A DNA stretch of 64,000 nt. It comes from Thalassobaculum sp. OXR-137. GTDB lineage: Bacteria > Pseudomonadota > Alphaproteobacteria > Thalassobaculales > Thalassobaculaceae. The stretch is from assembly GCF_034377285.1 (NCBI RefSeq), contig NZ_CP139715.1, positions 2,154,001-2,218,000 of the forward strand, in the 5' to 3' direction. The notes under the pieces were generated by a model, which was not told the DNA's origin, searched no databases, and saw only the letters and a program-made list of their open reading frames with translations. Of the stretch, positions 46,772 to 60,785 are shown piece after piece. Both the position numbers and the translations under genes were made by a program. Each line of letters opens with the position of its first letter. The stretch's first letter is position 1.

Positions 46772-47937
46772 ATGACCGATCCTGCCGCCATCCCTCAAGA
46801 CGCAACGGCGGTTCTGGTTCTGGCGGACGGGACGGCGATCTTCGGTCGCGGCTTCGGCGCCGCTGTCACCAAGGTCGGCGAGGTGGTCTTCAACACCTCG
46901 ATGACCGGGTACCAGGAGATCCTGACCGATCCGTCTTACGCCGGCCAGATCATCACTTTCACGTTCCCCCATGTGGGCAACGTGGGCGCCAACGTCAATG
47001 ACCACGAGACGGTGTCGCCCGCAGCCCTGGGCTGCGTCCTGCGCGCCGATATCACGGACCCGTCGAACTACCGCTCCGAGCGCGGCCTCGACGACTGGCT
47101 GAAGTCGCACGACCTGCCCGGCATCGCCGGCGTCGACACACGGCGGCTGACCCGGCGGATCCGCGACATCGGCGCCCCGCACGGCGCCCTCTGCGTCTCC
47201 CCCGATGGGAAGTTCGACCTGGACGCCCTGAAGAAGCTGGCGGCCGACTGGCCGGGCCTGGAAGGCATGGACCTCGCCAAGCAGGTGTCCTGCACCCAGA
47301 CCTATACCTGGGACACCACGCTCTGGGGCTTCGCCGATGACGGCCGCAGCGACGGCTACGGCACGATGACCGAGCCGACCAAGCACGTGGTCGCGGTCGA
47401 TTACGGGGCCAAGCGCAACATCCTGCGCAACCTGGCGGCCCAGGGCTGCAAGGTGACGGTGGTGCCGGCCAGTGCGACGGCGGACGAGATCCTCGGCCAC
47501 GGTCCCGACGGCATCTTCCTGGCCAACGGCCCGGGCGACCCGGCGGCCACCGGAATCTATGCGGTGCCGGAGCTGAAGAAGCTGATCGACAGCGGCAAGC
47601 CGATCTTCGGCATCTGCCTCGGCCACCAGATGCTGGCCCTGGCGCTCGGTGCGAAGACCGAGAAGATGCATATGGGCCACCGGGGTGCCAACCACCCGGT
47701 CAAGGATCTCGAGACCGGCAAGGTCGAAATCACCAGCCAGAACCACGGCTTCGTTGTCATGGAGGCCAGCCTGCCGGACGGCGTGACCGTCACCCACCGC
47801 TCGCTGTTCGACGGCTCGGTGGAAGGCATCAAGGTCGACGGCAAGCCGATCTTCAGCGTGCAGTACCATCCGGAAGCCTCGCCGGGCCCGATGGACAGCC
47901 ATTACCTCTTCGCCCGGTTCCGGGAGCTCCTCGGCTA

Positions 47938-47938
<1 letters not shown>
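46772..47938 (+). CDS. carA: Carbamoyl-phosphate synthase small subunit
   Basis: This 388-residue glutaminase subunit has a class I amidotransferase triad: Cys282 ([10 protein letters not shown]) and the C-terminal His/Glu of [11 protein letters not shown]. The N-terminal domain contains [20 protein letters not shown]. It supplies ammonia to CarB for carbamoyl phosphate, used in pyrimidine and arginine synthesis. The stop overlaps the carB ATG by one base (TAATG). Confidence 0.97.
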
Positions 47939-51195
<3,257 letters not shown>

Positions 51196-51300
51196 CGTCC
51201 ACGGGGCGGGTCTGGAACCGGTCGTGGTTTCCGATCCAGAGTGAGCCCCGCGTGGCGTCCGGAACGGGTGATAGGATAGGTTTGAGCAGGCGACGAGCCC

Positions 51301-51774
51301 ATGGAAAAGGTGCCGATGACCGCAGAGGGGCATGCCCGTCTGACGGATGAACTGAAGAACTTGAAGTCCGTGGAGCGTCCAGCGGTGATCAAGGCGATCG
51401 CCGAGGCGCGGGAACACGGCGATCTCTCCGAGAACGCCGAGTACCATGCCGCGCGCGAACGTCAGAGCTTCATAGAGGGCCGGGTCGCCGAGCTGGAGGA
51501 TGTGATCAGCCGCTGCGAGGTGATCGATCCCAAGAAGCTCAAGGGCGAGACCGTGACCTTTGGCGTGACCGTCGAGGTCGCGGACGAGGAGACGGACGAG
51601 GAGACTGCGTACACGATCGTCGGGCCGTACGAGGCCGACATCTCGCGCGGCTTCATCTCCACCTCTTCGCCAATCGCCCGCGCCCTGATCGGCAAGCGGG
51701 TCGGGGATTCCGTCGAGGTCTCGACGCCGAAGGGCTCGAAGAGCCTGGAGATCCTCTCCATCGCGATCCAGTGA
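51301..51774 (+). CDS. greA: Transcription elongation factor GreA
   Basis: This 157-residue protein has the GreA coiled-coil N-terminus (MEKVPMTAEGHARLTDELKN; EAREHGDLSENAEYHAARER, with the acidic tip) and the FKBP-like C-terminal domain (SPIARALIGKRVGDSVEVST). It stimulates transcript cleavage by backtracked RNA polymerase. It is normally followed by lrp. Here repeats and an IS110 element intervene. Confidence 0.96.
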   Translation: MEKVPMTAEGHARLTDELKNLKSVERPAVIKAIAEAREHGDLSENAEYHAARERQSFIEGRVAELEDVISRCEVIDPKKLKGETVTFGVTVEVADEETDEETAYTIVGPYEADISRGFISTSSPIARALIGKRVGDSVEVSTPKGSKSLEILSIAIQ

Positions 51775-51814
51775 CCGGCGCGATCCAGTAATTTCGGCCG
51801 TTTAGGCCAGACGC

Positions 51815-51846
51815 AATGCCCCAGGCTCCGCTTGGGGCATTTTGCG
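51815..51846 (+). terminator. Rho-independent terminator of greA
   Basis: AATGCCCCA and TGGGGCATT arms are joined by a 9-base loop and followed by TTTGCG, 40 bases after the greA stop. Confidence 0.85.
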
Positions 51847-51863
51847 TTGGGGCGATCAATTCA

Positions 51864-53357
<1,494 letters not shown>

Positions 53358-53411
53358 CCAAGATCACAGTCGCTGACGAAAGTCAGGACCTGCGGTGCAC
53401 CGGCAGCCGTG

Positions 53412-53441
53412 CGTCGGTCCTGAATTGAATTCAGGCCGACG
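53412..53441. repeat. REP-like palindrome beside lrp
   Basis: CGTCGG-T-CCTGAATT and GAATTCAGG-C-CGACG form an almost perfect 15-base-arm palindrome, 6 bases from the lrp stop. It belongs to the same palindrome group as the rest of the interrupted third repeat unit and may serve as lrp's terminator. Confidence 0.6.
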
Positions 53442-53446
53442 GCTGC

Positions 53447-53956
53447 CTACTCCTCGTCGCCCTCGTCCTCGTCGTCTTCCGGCATTTCTTCGATCGGCAC
53501 GCCGGGGAGGCGCTTGCGGGTGCGGATTACCAGCGCGGTCTTGACGTTGGAGACCAGCGGTGCCGGGGTCAGCTTGGAGGTCAGGAAGCGCTGGAAGGCG
53601 TCCCAGTCCTTGGCCACGATCTTCAGCAGGAAGTCCGCCTCGCCCATCAGCATGTGGCACTCGCGGACCTCCGGCCACTGACCGACCATCTGCTCGAACC
53701 GGGCCAGATCCGCCTCCGCCTGACTGGTCAGGCCGACATGGGCGTAGATCGTCACCGTGAAACCGAGGTGTTCAGGCGCCACCTCGGCATGGTATCCCCG
53801 GATGAAACCCGCTTCCTCGAGAGCCCGCACCCGTCGCAGACAGGGCGGCGCCGAGATGCCGGCGCGATTGGCCAGTTCGACATTGGTCATCCGACCATTG
53901 TCCTGAAGGTCGCGCAGAATACGGCGGTCGATGCGATCAAGTTTCACACGTCGCAT
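53447..53956 (-). CDS. Lrp/AsnC-family transcriptional regulator with acidic tail
   Basis: This 169-residue protein has an N-terminal helix-turn-helix (DRIDRRILRDLQDNGRMTNV, ELANRAGISAPPCLRRVRAL) and RAM domain (GFTVTIYAHVGLTSQAEADL; CHMLMGEADFLLKIVAKDWD). The last 17 residues are strongly acidic (EEMPEDDEDEGDEE). It is the Lrp usually found between greA and trxB in Alphaproteobacteria. It is divergent from the ELM1-like gene. Confidence 0.93.
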   Translation of the reverse strand: MRRVKLDRIDRRILRDLQDNGRMTNVELANRAGISAPPCLRRVRALEEAGFIRGYHAEVAPEHLGFTVTIYAHVGLTSQAEADLARFEQMVGQWPEVRECHMLMGEADFLLKIVAKDWDAFQRFLTSKLTPAPLVSNVKTALVIRTRKRLPGVPIEEMPEDDEDEGDEE

Positions 53957-54085
53957 GTGGGCTCCGGGGGAACGATTAAAATGTGTGACGGTCAGCGTAG
54001 AAACGTTGCCGAGCCTATATCCGATTCGAATAGGGCAAGCAAGATCATTGCGTGATTATGACATTTTCTTTCGATATCTGACGAC

Positions 54086-55066
54086 ATGAGCGTCGGTTCC
54101 GATACACAGACACTGTGCTGGATCCTAACCGACGGCACCGTCGGCATGCGCATCCAGTGTCTCGGTCTGGCCGATGCCGCCGGACTGACGCCGGTGATCA
54201 AGCGGATCCATCCGAGCTGGCTGCTGCGCGCGCTCCCGGTGGCCGGACGGCTGCCGGGCGTGCCGGCGACCGCCGGCGGCGATCCGATCGCGGAGCCCTG
54301 GCCCGACGTGGTGATCTCCTGCGGACGGCGGACGGCCGGAGCGGCGCTCGCGGTCCGGCGGCTGGGCGGCGGGCATCCGTTCCTGGCGCATATCCAGGAT
54401 CCGCGGATCGACCCTCGGCATTTCGACATGCTGATCGTCCCCGAGCACGACCCGGCGCGCGGGCCCAACGTCGTCACCACCCTGGGCGCGCTCAACCCGC
54501 AGGCGCCGGAGAAGCTGGCGGAGGCGGCCAAGCCCTGGCTGACCGAGGTCGCCGACATGCCGCGGCCGCTGATCGCGGTGAATGTGGGCGGGTCGAACAA
54601 GCGTTACGAGTTTTCCCCCGAGGCGGTGGCCCGCTTCGTCGCCGACCTGCGGCGGCTGTCGCAGACCAGCGGCGGCTCGCTGCTGGTCGCCTGCTCCCGC
54701 CGGACCGACGACGCCACCCGCGCCGCCCTCGCCGAAGGGCTGGCGGACGTTCAGGGCGTCGTCTGGACGGGCCTGGGCGAGAACCCCTATCTCGCCTTTC
54801 TGCATCTCTGCGACGCGCTGGTGGTCACCTCCGACTCGGTGAACATGGCGTCGGAGGCGCTGGCCACCGGCAAGCCGGTCCATGTCGCCACCGTCGAGCC
54901 GGAAACCGGGCGGCTGGCCGCCTTCCACGCGCGGCTGCGGGCCGAGGGCTATACCCGGCCCTTCGACGGTACGCTGGAGCGCTGGACCTACGAGCCGCTG
55001 CGCGAGACGATGCGGGTCGGCGCCCTCCTGGCGGAACGGCTGGCGGCACGGTCGGCCGACCGGTGA
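54086..55066 (+). CDS. ELM1/GtrOC1-like protein (mitochondrial fission ELM1 family)
   Basis: This 326-residue protein belongs to the bacterial ELM1 family: CWILTDGTVGMRIQCLGLAD at the start, [60 protein letters not shown] and ALVVTSDSVNMASEALATGK. The fold resembles GT-B glycosyltransferases, and a sugar-nucleotide role in the envelope is suspected but unproven. It lies in the conserved lrp-trxB neighbourhood. Confidence 0.88.
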   Translation: MSVGSDTQTLCWILTDGTVGMRIQCLGLADAAGLTPVIKRIHPSWLLRALPVAGRLPGVPATAGGDPIAEPWPDVVISCGRRTAGAALAVRRLGGGHPFLAHIQDPRIDPRHFDMLIVPEHDPARGPNVVTTLGALNPQAPEKLAEAAKPWLTEVADMPRPLIAVNVGGSNKRYEFSPEAVARFVADLRRLSQTSGGSLLVACSRRTDDATRAALAEGLADVQGVVWTGLGENPYLAFLHLCDALVVTSDSVNMASEALATGKPVHVATVEPETGRLAAFHARLRAEGYTRPFDGTLERWTYEPLRETMRVGALLAERLAARSADR

Positions 55067-55204
55067 GGCGCACGGGGCAATCGCCCCAGGCCTATCGCCC
55101 CCGGGCCTATCGCACCGATAGAGTGTGCCGCATTGCCGAGCCGGGGCGGTTCGGTTATGTCCTCGGGCAGTCGGGGACCCTGCAAACAGCGACGGCGTGG
55201 AGCC

Positions 55205-57127
55205 ATGGCGCTCAAGATCGATACCTTCTCCAACCAGGTCGGCGGGTTCAGCTTCTTCAAGGCGGTCGGCCATCCTCTCACCGCAGAGAAGATCACGGCC
55301 CTGCTGGCCGATATCGCCGGCGAACCGGTCGCCCTCTATGACCCGCTGGGTCATCTGGAGACCTTCGACGAACTGCACGACCTCTCCGGCCTGACGGTGG
55401 ACGCGGTCTACGTGCAGGCGATCGAACGGCTCGGCACCGAGGTCTTCGGCCGCACGCCCAAGCCGATCGCCGAGATCGGCGCCAGCACGGCCTCGGTCCT
55501 CCTGATCCCGGCCTTCGACAGCCGCCGGCTGGTCGATCACATCCGCCACCTGCTGCCCCAGGGCATGCGGGTCGTCACCCTGGACGACGCCCGACTGCCC
55601 GATGCCATGCTGTCGAACCCGCGGAAGTATCTGGACCCGCTGAACTTCGCGACAAACCACGGCTTTCTGCGCGACGGCGGCGGGCGGCACACCCGGCTTG
55701 TCACCGCGAACTACTGGAGCGGCTACGGCGCGAAGGACATGCGGCTGTGGCTGCGCCTGTTCGACGTCGAGGGCACGGTGCTGGCCACCTGGGAACAGGA
55801 CCTGCCAGACGGTCCGGCCGGCATCGTCCTCGACAGTGCTGCGATCCGAGCGCGCTTCGGCCTGGGCGAGTTCGCCGGCACTCTGTTCATCCACGCGATC
55901 GGCGCGCGCGGCCATGACGTGGTGAAATACGCGGTCGACACCTATGGCGACGCGCCGGAGGAGTTGTCCTGCACCCATGACGCCAATGCCTGGCCGGCCG
56001 ATTACTACGCCGGGCTGCCGGCCGCCAAGCCGGGCGAGCGCATCGTGCTGTGGCTGCAGAACGCCCATCCGAATACCGCCCCCGCCGGGTCCATGGCCCT
56101 GAACCTGATGGGCCGCGACGACGTCCGCCCCATCGACCGGCCGGTGCCGGGCTTCGGAACGATCTCGGTCGATCCGGCCGAGCTGTTCCCCGATGCCGTC
56201 TGGCCGGCTCAGTTCGAGCTGTGGGCGGGCAAGCACGTGGTGCGGCCGCGTTACGAGATCGTCGCCGGTAACCGCCGCAACCGCATCGCCCATGTGAACG
56301 TGGAGCGCACGGACCTGAAGGGCGACCCGAACATCCCGGGCGCCATGAAGCATCTGGGCAAGGCCTACATCCTGCCCGCCCCGGTCCTGCCGGTGGACCG
56401 CTACCGCACCTTCGCCCTGCCGACGCCGATGACCCGGGGGCAGGAGAAGCAGCCGATCGCCGCCCTGCTGATCGATGCCGACGGTACCGAGATCGCCCGG
56501 CGCTCCCTCGGCGTGCTGGAGCGCTCCGACAGCGTGGCGCTGGAGGCGGCCGACCTGATGAACGGCGCCACTCTGCCGACCGGCTACGGCCACCTGGAAT
56601 TCATCTACGACTTCTCCCAGGGCGGCGAGGACGCGGCCGACGGCTGGCTGCACGGGCTGTTCCGCTACGAGGACACCGAGAGCGGCCACGCGGCCGACAC
56701 CAGCTTCGGCGCCCATGTGTTCAACACGGTCATGACCTACAGAGGGGAGCCGCAGAGCTATGGCGGCCCACCGCCGGGCCTGTCCACGCGGCTGTTTTTG
56801 CGTCTGGGCAACTGCATGGCCGGCGGCGGCGTGGACTCGATGTGCCACCTGATCTATGCCGCTTCCAACCCCTGGCATCCGGCGTCGCACACCGAGCTGA
56901 TCCTGACCGGCGCCGACGGGTCGGAGGTTGCCCGCGCCGCGCTGGAGATCCCCTGCGGCGGCTCGCGCCTGTGGCGGGCGAGCGAGATGTTCTCTGCCGC
57001 CGATCTGCAGAAAGCCGGCGACGGCGGCTACGTGCTGATCCGCGACACGACCTGCCGGCTGTTCGGCTATCACGGCCTGATCCGCGACGGTGTGTCCTTC
57101 TCGTTGGACCACATGTTCGGCTTCTGA
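55205..57127 (+). CDS. Unknown 640-residue protein
   Basis: The ATG at 55205 (MALKIDTFSNQVGGFSFFKA) is chosen. The frame continues upstream to 55133 but without a ribosome binding site, and that segment is not protein-like. The protein is soluble, with no signal peptide or membrane helix. The C-terminal two-thirds are beta-rich and tryptophan/histidine-rich (NATNHGFLRD-type FATNHGFLRDGGGRHTRLVT; AHVNVERTDLKGDPNIPGAM; GGVDSMCHLIYAASNPWHPA), perhaps jelly-roll domains acting on carbohydrate. I recognise no family. It sits between ELM1-like and trxB on the same strand. Confidence 0.8.
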   Translation: MALKIDTFSNQVGGFSFFKAVGHPLTAEKITALLADIAGEPVALYDPLGHLETFDELHDLSGLTVDAVYVQAIERLGTEVFGRTPKPIAEIGASTASVLLIPAFDSRRLVDHIRHLLPQGMRVVTLDDARLPDAMLSNPRKYLDPLNFATNHGFLRDGGGRHTRLVTANYWSGYGAKDMRLWLRLFDVEGTVLATWEQDLPDGPAGIVLDSAAIRARFGLGEFAGTLFIHAIGARGHDVVKYAVDTYGDAPEELSCTHDANAWPADYYAGLPAAKPGERIVLWLQNAHPNTAPAGSMALNLMGRDDVRPIDRPVPGFGTISVDPAELFPDAVWPAQFELWAGKHVVRPRYEIVAGNRRNRIAHVNVERTDLKGDPNIPGAMKHLGKAYILPAPVLPVDRYRTFALPTPMTRGQEKQPIAALLIDADGTEIARRSLGVLERSDSVALEAADLMNGATLPTGYGHLEFIYDFSQGGEDAADGWLHGLFRYEDTESGHAADTSFGAHVFNTVMTYRGEPQSYGGPPPGLSTRLFLRLGNCMAGGGVDSMCHLIYAASNPWHPASHTELILTGADGSEVARAALEIPCGGSRLWRASEMFSAADLQKAGDGGYVLIRDTTCRLFGYHGLIRDGVSFSLDHMFGF

Positions 57128-57281
57128 GCATCGGAGTCGCGTCCCCGGCACGGGCGGATCTCCGGACGCTGGACCGGATTCAGGGACCGGTAACCTCCGG
57201 TCCCGGCGAATTGACCGCCACGCCGGTTGAGACCGGGGGCCGGCCCGCCTATCTTGCCTGCATCGAGACAAGGAGGATGGC

Positions 57282-58253
57282 ATGGCCGAGCATCGGGTGA
57301 AGGTTCTGATCGTGGGCGCGGGTGCCGCGGGTCTGACCGCGGGCATCTATACCGCGCGCGCGAACCTGTCGCCGGTGCTGCTCGCCGGGCTGCAGCCGGG
57401 CGGCCAGATGACCATCACCTCCGAGGTGGAGAACTATCCCGGCTTCGCCGACGTCATCCAGGGTCCCTGGCTGATGGAGCAGATGCAGAAGCAGGCCGAG
57501 CATGTCGGCACCAAGATCGCCTACGACATCGTCACCTCGGTCGATTTCAATTCACGGCCGCTGCGCTGCATGACCGATCAGGGCGACACCTATCTCGCCG
57601 ACAGCGTGATCATCGCCACCGGCGCCCAGGCCCGCTGGCTGGGCCTGCCGAGCGAGCAGCATTTCAACGGCCGCGGCGTGTCGGCCTGCGCCACCTGCGA
57701 CGGGTTCTTCTACCGCGACAAGGATGTGGTCGTGGTCGGCGGCGGCAACACCGCCGTGGAGGAGGCGCTTTACCTGGCGAATATCTGCCGCACCGTCACC
57801 CTGGTGCACCGCCGCGACAGCCTGCGTGCCGAGAAGATCATGCAGGACCGCCTGTTCCGCCATCCCAAGGTGACGATGGTCTGGGACAGCGTGGTGGACG
57901 AGGTGCTGGGCGGCTCCGGTCCGATGGACGGGGTCGAGGCGGTTCGCGTGAAGCACGTGAAGACCGGCGAAACCACCGACATCGCCGCCCATGGCCTGTT
58001 CGTCGCCATCGGCCATGATCCGGCGACCAAGCCGTTCCAGGGCGCGCTGCCGCTCGACGAGGAGGGCTATCTGATCACCGAACCCGGCTCGACCCGGACG
58101 TCGATTCCCGGTGTGTTCGCCGCCGGCGACTGCGTGGACAAGGTCTACCGTCAGGCGGTCACCGCGGCCGGCATGGGCTGCATGGCGGCCCTGGAATCCG
58201 AGAAATATGTGGCGGCACTTGAAGATGCGGCCCATGTGGCGGCAGCGGAGTAG
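57282..58253 (+). CDS. trxB: Thioredoxin-disulfide reductase
   Basis: This 323-residue flavoprotein has the FAD motif VLIVGAGAAGLTAGIYTARA, the redox pair Cys136-Ala-Thr-Cys139 (SACATCDGFF), the NADPH motif VVVVGGGNTAVEEALYLANI and the C-terminal GVFAAGDCVDKVYRQAVTAA. It reduces thioredoxin with NADPH and would feed the DsbD/ScsB-type protein and peroxiredoxin pathways at 39371-42074. AAGGAGG lies just before the ATG. A LysR gene follows by 73 bases. Confidence 0.96.
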   Translation: MAEHRVKVLIVGAGAAGLTAGIYTARANLSPVLLAGLQPGGQMTITSEVENYPGFADVIQGPWLMEQMQKQAEHVGTKIAYDIVTSVDFNSRPLRCMTDQGDTYLADSVIIATGAQARWLGLPSEQHFNGRGVSACATCDGFFYRDKDVVVVGGGNTAVEEALYLANICRTVTLVHRRDSLRAEKIMQDRLFRHPKVTMVWDSVVDEVLGGSGPMDGVEAVRVKHVKTGETTDIAAHGLFVAIGHDPATKPFQGALPLDEEGYLITEPGSTRTSIPGVFAAGDCVDKVYRQAVTAAGMGCMAALESEKYVAALEDAAHVAAAE

Positions 58254-58326
58254 ACCCCTTCGCGTTCCTTCTTCGCGTCGGATCGTGTAGACAGGAACGA
58301 GATTTGGGTCGAATGGCGGTCGGGCA

Positions 58327-59217
58327 ATGGACTGGGACAAGCTCAGGGTATTTCATGCCGTCGCCGAAGCGGGCAGCTTCACGCATGCCGGCGAGGCGCT
58401 GAATCTCAGCCAATCGGCGGTCAGCCGCCAGATCAGCGCGCTCGAGGAAAGCCTCAAGCTGCCGCTGTTCCACCGCCATGCCCGCGGGCTGATCCTGACC
58501 GAACAGGGCGAGGTGCTGTACCAGACCGCCCGCGACGTCTTCGCCAAGCTGGCCACCACCGAGGCCCTGCTGTCGGAGGGCAAGGACAGCCCCAAGGGGC
58601 CGCTGCGCCTGACCACCACGGTGGCGCTCGGCTCCAACTGGCTGGCGCCGCGTCTGGCCGGGTTCCTGGAGCTGTATCCGGAGATCGGGCTGACGGTCAT
58701 CCTGAACGACAGCGAGCTCGACCTGTCGATGCGCCAGGCCGACGTGGCGATCCGCCTGACGCCGCCGCGCCAGCCCGACCTGATCCAGCGGCACCTGAAG
58801 ACCATCAAGTTCCACCTCTACGCCTCGCCGGACTATCTGACGAAGCATGGGCTGCCGAAGACGCCGGCCGATCTGGCGGCGCATCGGTTGGTGATCTACG
58901 GCGAGACCTCGCATCCGCCGTTCCCGAACGTGAACTGGCTGCTGGACACCGCCGTCGGCCATCGCGGACGGCATGTGAACGTGGTCCGGCTGAACAATTA
59001 TTTTGCAATGTACCGTGCGGTGCAAACCGGTCTCGGCATTGCAGCATTGCCCGACTACATGGCCCGCGAGGATGTCGGGATGATCCGGGTAATCCCGGAC
59101 CTGGAAGGTCCCCAGGTGCCGACCTATTTCGTCTATCCCGAGGAACTGAGGCACTCCAAGCGCATCATGGTGTTGAGGGATTTCCTCATCCAGGAAGTTG
59201 CTAAGTCGCAATTCTGA
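58327..59217 (+). CDS. LysR-family transcriptional regulator downstream of trxB
   Basis: This 296-residue protein has an N-terminal helix-turn-helix (MDWDKLRVFHAVAEAGSFTH, AGEALNLSQSAVSRQISALE) and a standard effector domain. It is the LysR usually found next to trxB in Alphaproteobacteria. Its regulon is not known from the sequence. The structured stretch at 59260-59441 follows its stop by 42 bases. Confidence 0.93.
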   Translation: MDWDKLRVFHAVAEAGSFTHAGEALNLSQSAVSRQISALEESLKLPLFHRHARGLILTEQGEVLYQTARDVFAKLATTEALLSEGKDSPKGPLRLTTTVALGSNWLAPRLAGFLELYPEIGLTVILNDSELDLSMRQADVAIRLTPPRQPDLIQRHLKTIKFHLYASPDYLTKHGLPKTPADLAAHRLVIYGETSHPPFPNVNWLLDTAVGHRGRHVNVVRLNNYFAMYRAVQTGLGIAALPDYMAREDVGMIRVIPDLEGPQVPTYFVYPEELRHSKRIMVLRDFLIQEVAKSQF

Positions 59218-59259
59218 AAAATTCGCAAGCCAAGCCATGCAAAAACCGCATAGCGGAAG

Positions 59260-59441
59260 TGACCATTTTGAGGTGGTCTCAGAGGCAGCGAATGCCTATT
59301 TCATGGTCATCGCGATGTTGCGTTGCAGCATCGCCTCCGAGCCCCCCGCTCGGAGCGGGGTCCTTCGGGATCCCACGTCTCCCAGACGTGAAGCCTCCCT
59401 GTTCAACTTGCCGGGAACCTAGCGTTCCCGGCAGTTTTTTT
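59260..59441 (+). ncRNA. Structured RNA candidate: chain of six hairpins ending in a terminator
   Basis: Perfect or near-perfect helices follow each other with almost no gaps. TGACCAT/ATGGTCA (59260/59303) encloses AGGCA/TGCCT. Then come GCGATGTTG/CAGCATCGC (59312-59334), CTCCGAGC/GCTCGGAG with a CCCCC loop (59335-59355), GGGGTCC/GGATCCC with a UUCG loop (59357-59374), ACGTCT/AGACGT with a CCC loop (59375-59389), a single-stranded GAAGCCTCCCTGTTCAACT, and the terminator. The C-rich loops and GCCTCCCTG could face Shine-Dalgarno sequences. It could be a stand-alone small RNA or the lysR 3' UTR. I do not recognise the family. 6S RNA is a weak alternative. Confidence 0.6.
59409..59441 (+). terminator. 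Strong Rho-independent terminator
   Basis: TGCCGGGAAC-CTAGC-GTTCCCGGCA, then G and seven T. It ends the structured RNA candidate and/or the lysR transcript. Confidence 0.95.
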
Positions 59442-59585
59442 ATGTGCGACAGGGTTCCGGGCCGCCATCGCCGGCCGGCCGCCACCCATTCTCCCAACTG
59501 CCCTTTCGCCCGTGCCTCCCGGACCCATATGCCTAGTGCGCGATCTGAACCGATCGCCCTCTAGCCGTAGGTGCAACGCGGGAAC
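59442..59585. other. Gap between the terminator and the UbiH-type gene
   Basis: These 144 bases complete the gene-free interval 59218-59585. I see no hairpin, clear promoter or small gene here. The promoter of the monooxygenase is expected in it. Confidence 0.4.
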
Positions 59586-60719
59586 ATGGGCATAAGCATG
59601 CAGGTCGATGCAGTCATCGTCGGAGACGGCCCCACGGGCCGGCTGGCCGACCGGGCGCTCAGGCAGCTGGGGCTGGAGACGGTGGTCGTCGCGCCGGCAA
59701 GCCCGCCCGGTGCGGATCCGCGGACCACGGCGCTGCTGCCGTCGAGCGTGGACGACCTGGACAGGCTCGGCGTCGACGTGCGGCCGAGGGCGACCGCGCT
59801 GCCCGACATGGTGATCGAAACCCTCGGCCCGTTCGGACTGACGGCCGAGCGCTTCCGCGCCTCGGAGGTCGATGCGCCCTATCTGGCGCTCAACCTGCCG
59901 ATCGGCGATCTCTCCGCACTCATGCCGGTGGAGCGCCGGTTGGAGGACAGGGTCGTCGGCATCGTCCACGGCACCGGCCTTGTCACCGTCGTCACCGAAG
60001 GCGGGACCCGCGTGAGAGCCCGGCTGGCGATCGCCGCCGACGGCAAGGCCTCGCCGACCCGCGAGGCCGCCCGCATCCGTATGTGGCGCCAACCCCTCGG
60101 ACTGAGCGCCCTGTGCGCGCCGGTGGAACTGGCCGCCCCCCATGACGGCCTGTGCATCGAGCGCTACGACGACACCGGCTCCATCACGGTCATTCCGGTC
60201 GGCAGCCGCGACGGCTCGCTGATCTCCATCGCCCCGACCGCCGAGGTCGAGCGGCTGGCGGGTGCCGGGATCGCCGCGATCGAGGCTTCCGCGCGCGGGC
60301 GGCAGCCGGCCTATGGCGCGATCCGGCTCACGGCGTCCCCGGTGGTGTTCCCGGTGTCGATCGGCTGGGCGCCGTCGCCGGCGCGCCGGCGGGTGGTCGC
60401 GGTCGGAGATGCCGCCCATGTGGTGCCGCCCATCGGCGCCCAGGGCTGGAACCTGGCGGTGCGCGACATCATGGCCCTGGCCGACGTGCTGGCGGGGACC
60501 GTGCGGACGGGCGGCGATATCGGCGGCAGCGAGGCCCTGTCCCGCTACACCCGCCGCCGGCGCTTCGAGCTGCCGGGACGGCTGGGCGCGGTGGGGCTGC
60601 TCGCCGGCGTGGCGACGGACGGCACCCTGCGGGGCCGGCTGGCCCGTCAGCTCGGGCTCGGCGTGCTGTCGCGGGTGTCGCCGATCAAGCACGGCCTGAT
60701 GCGTCGGGGTCTTGCCTGA
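59586..60719 (+). CDS. UbiH/COQ6-family FAD-dependent monooxygenase
   Basis: This 377-residue protein starts at ATG 59586 (MGISMQVDAVIVGDGPTGRL). An ATG four codons on and a GTG at 59571 are alternatives. The N-terminal FAD motif reads GDGPTG, the mid motif IAADGKASPTR, and the second FAD motif RRVVAVGDAAHVVPPIGAQG followed by WNLAVRDIMALADVL is typical of ubiquinone-ring hydroxylases. It may hydroxylate a ubiquinone intermediate or another aromatic compound. It stands alone. Confidence 0.86.
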   Translation: MGISMQVDAVIVGDGPTGRLADRALRQLGLETVVVAPASPPGADPRTTALLPSSVDDLDRLGVDVRPRATALPDMVIETLGPFGLTAERFRASEVDAPYLALNLPIGDLSALMPVERRLEDRVVGIVHGTGLVTVVTEGGTRVRARLAIAADGKASPTREAARIRMWRQPLGLSALCAPVELAAPHDGLCIERYDDTGSITVIPVGSRDGSLISIAPTAEVERLAGAGIAAIEASARGRQPAYGAIRLTASPVVFPVSIGWAPSPARRRVVAVGDAAHVVPPIGAQGWNLAVRDIMALADVLAGTVRTGGDIGGSEALSRYTRRRRFELPGRLGAVGLLAGVATDGTLRGRLARQLGLGVLSRVSPIKHGLMRRGLA

Positions 60720-60785
60720 GGCAGACCGCCGGCCGCGACGTTCGTGACCATGGACACCGGGGCGACCCCGTGGTGTACATCCCCC

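Noticed and set aside
59198-59422. A 74-codon plus-strand frame across the hairpin chain
   Set aside because: Its stop lies inside the terminator loop, no ribosome binding site precedes its starts, and codon use is unlike the neighbours. Structured RNA explains the stretch better.
59260-59441. 6S RNA as identity of the hairpin chain
   Set aside because: 6S RNA is one long hairpin with a central bubble, whereas this is a row of separate short hairpins. Kept only as a weak alternative.
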